Notes under the pieces: model-generated | The model's database searches: none | The model's input: only the letters and a program-made list of their open reading frames with translations | What the model was told of the DNA's origin: nothing | In this document: piece after piece, positions 63,245-64,000 of the stretch | Numbering within the stretch: the stretch's first letter is position 1 | Layout of the letters: every line of letters starts with the position of its first letter | Position numbers and translations under genes: made by a program | IMG/VR virus record: IMGVR_UViG_3300023174_000056 | Location: 1-64,000 of that record | Reading direction: 5' to 3' (one strand) | Source of the DNA: a virus | Length of the DNA: 64,000 nt

Positions 63245-64000
63245 TTATATAGCTTGTGGTCTTAATTCTGCATTTGCCAATCTTGCTATTTCTCTTCCGT
63301 TTGCTTGGATGACTAATGGACGATTTGCTAAAGCCATCATTGCTTGATACATTTTATCATCATTATTGCCAGAATTACGACCAGCTTTTGTAAAATCTAC
63401 TAGCATAGCAGTATCATTTTGTGTACCACTTATAAGTTTGCCAGCAGCGGTTTTAATAACTGGTAATCCAGGCGATGAAAGAACGTCCTCTCCTTTTTCA
63501 TCTGGTTTCAATGCTGTAGAAGATTTATTATCTGGAGCCATCTTATCCGTGAGTACTCCTCCAACACCCTTCATAAAATCTTCTGCAATGCCTAGTTTAT
63601 TCAATCCTTTTACTAAAACATCACCAGCACTCCATCCAAAAGCACCTGCAAGACCATTAACTATACTTAAACCAATACCAATTGGTCCTCCAAAAGCTAA
63701 AAGACCATTTAATATAGTATTGGCACCACCTTTTACGGCTATCTCGCCAACAGTTTTTTTAAGACCATCATCTGGCGTTTTCCCACCAGCTGTACCAGTT
63801 TCAATAGCATCCTTGATATCTTTATAAGTGAAAAACACGTCTAAGGCTGGTCCAAGGAATTTTAAAGCAGTTTTCAAGGCACCTTTTGCTGCTGCTTTAG
63901 CACCACCAGCAGCAACTTTGCCTCCAACATCAGCAGTGGCTTCTAGACCAGCTCTTTCTGCACCGCTTGCTAATTTATAAGCTTCTTTTGCGGTTTTTCC
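63245..64000 (-). CDS. C-terminal part of a tape-measure-like tail protein (partial)
   Basis: The frame stays open to the right window edge, so only the last 251 residues are visible. It is Ala/Gly/Lys-rich with a hydrophobic segment (LLAFGGPIGIGLSIVNGLAG, near residue 105 of the visible part), as in the membrane-inserting part of tape-measure proteins, and ends in RPLVIQANGREIARL. The position, just before baseplate genes, fits. An apparent TTG start at 63877 is internal. Confidence 0.7.
   Translation of the reverse strand, partial: GKTAKEAYKLASGAERAGLEATADVGGKVAAGGAKAAAKGALKTALKFLGPALDVFFTYKDIKDAIETGTAGGKTPDDGLKKTVGEIAVKGGANTILNGLLAFGGPIGIGLSIVNGLAGAFGWSAGDVLVKGLNKLGIAEDFMKGVGGVLTDKMAPDNKSSTALKPDEKGEDVLSSPGLPVIKTAAGKLISGTQNDTAMLVDFTKAGRNSGNNDDKMYQAMMALANRPLVIQANGREIARLANAELRPQAI

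Noticed and set aside
1-64000. CRISPR arrays, insertion sequences, integrase or attachment sites.
   Set aside because: No regularly spaced repeats, transposase-like or recombinase-like proteins, or tRNA-linked direct repeats were seen; the only mobile signs are the intron and the HNH gene.

Overview
The window is a contiguous piece of a large, AT-rich genome of a tailed bacteriophage. A gp53-like LysM baseplate protein and other tail-assembly genes at the right end point to a contractile-tailed (myovirus-type) phage, and the gene content fits a jumbo phage. Almost every gene lies on the minus strand, genes are tightly packed with many 1-20 base overlaps, and Shine-Dalgarno sites are clear. 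The host is a bacterium using sigma70-type promoters: at least 25 sites of the form TTGAC-N14-TGn-TAnnnT lie on the minus strand. No host could be named from the sequence.

Layout, left to right (transcription runs right to left). (1) 0.3-2.7 kb: a tRNA operon with Ser, Arg, Gln, Trp, Phe, Glu, Lys, Asn and Leu tRNAs, a class II tRNA with a UAU anticodon, two tRNA-like elements with defective anticodon arms (a third lies at 3.2 kb), a 136-base structured element, and a tRNA-Asn split by a 208-base group I intron next to an HNH endonuclease gene. The operon is preceded by three tandem promoters and a leader resembling the boxB-boxA antiterminator of bacterial rRNA operons. (2) 2.9-18.6 kb: small, mostly unknown early genes in short operons, plus a MoxR AAA+ ATPase / VWA protein pair, a zinc-knuckle protein, a SWIM zinc finger protein, a PurA/PurZ-family enzyme and a GNAT-fold protein. 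(3) 18.6-35 kb: probable virion and assembly genes: a kinase-GNAT fusion, a DEDDh exonuclease, basic conserved virion-type proteins, a small heat-shock protein, GroEL, a nuclease-like protein, a ClpP-like protease and a very acidic/lysine-rich scaffold-like protein. Several share short N-terminal tags resembling capsid-targeting sequences. (4) 34-58 kb: nucleotide metabolism and replication: IMPDH/GMPR-family enzyme, dUTPase, ThyX, class II ribonucleotide reductase, thioredoxin, dCMP deaminase, a full-length DnaE polymerase, DnaB-type helicase, 5'-3' exonuclease, RecA, SSB, UV endonuclease, a PolA-type polymerase domain and a divergent tubulin/FtsZ-like protein. Sugar-nucleotide genes (phosphomannomutase, cupin isomerase, nucleotidyltransferases) and a GroES-like co-chaperonin are interspersed. 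(5) 58-64 kb: tail and baseplate genes, ending in a tape-measure-like gene cut by the window edge.

Together the genes describe a phage that carries much of its own replication, dNTP synthesis and protein folding apparatus and supplements host tRNAs. The most unusual signals are the intron in tRNA-Asn, the rRNA-like leader of the tRNA operon, three places where a promoter -10 box sits inside the loop of the preceding terminator, the possible capsid-targeting tags on enzymes, and the tubulin-like gene.
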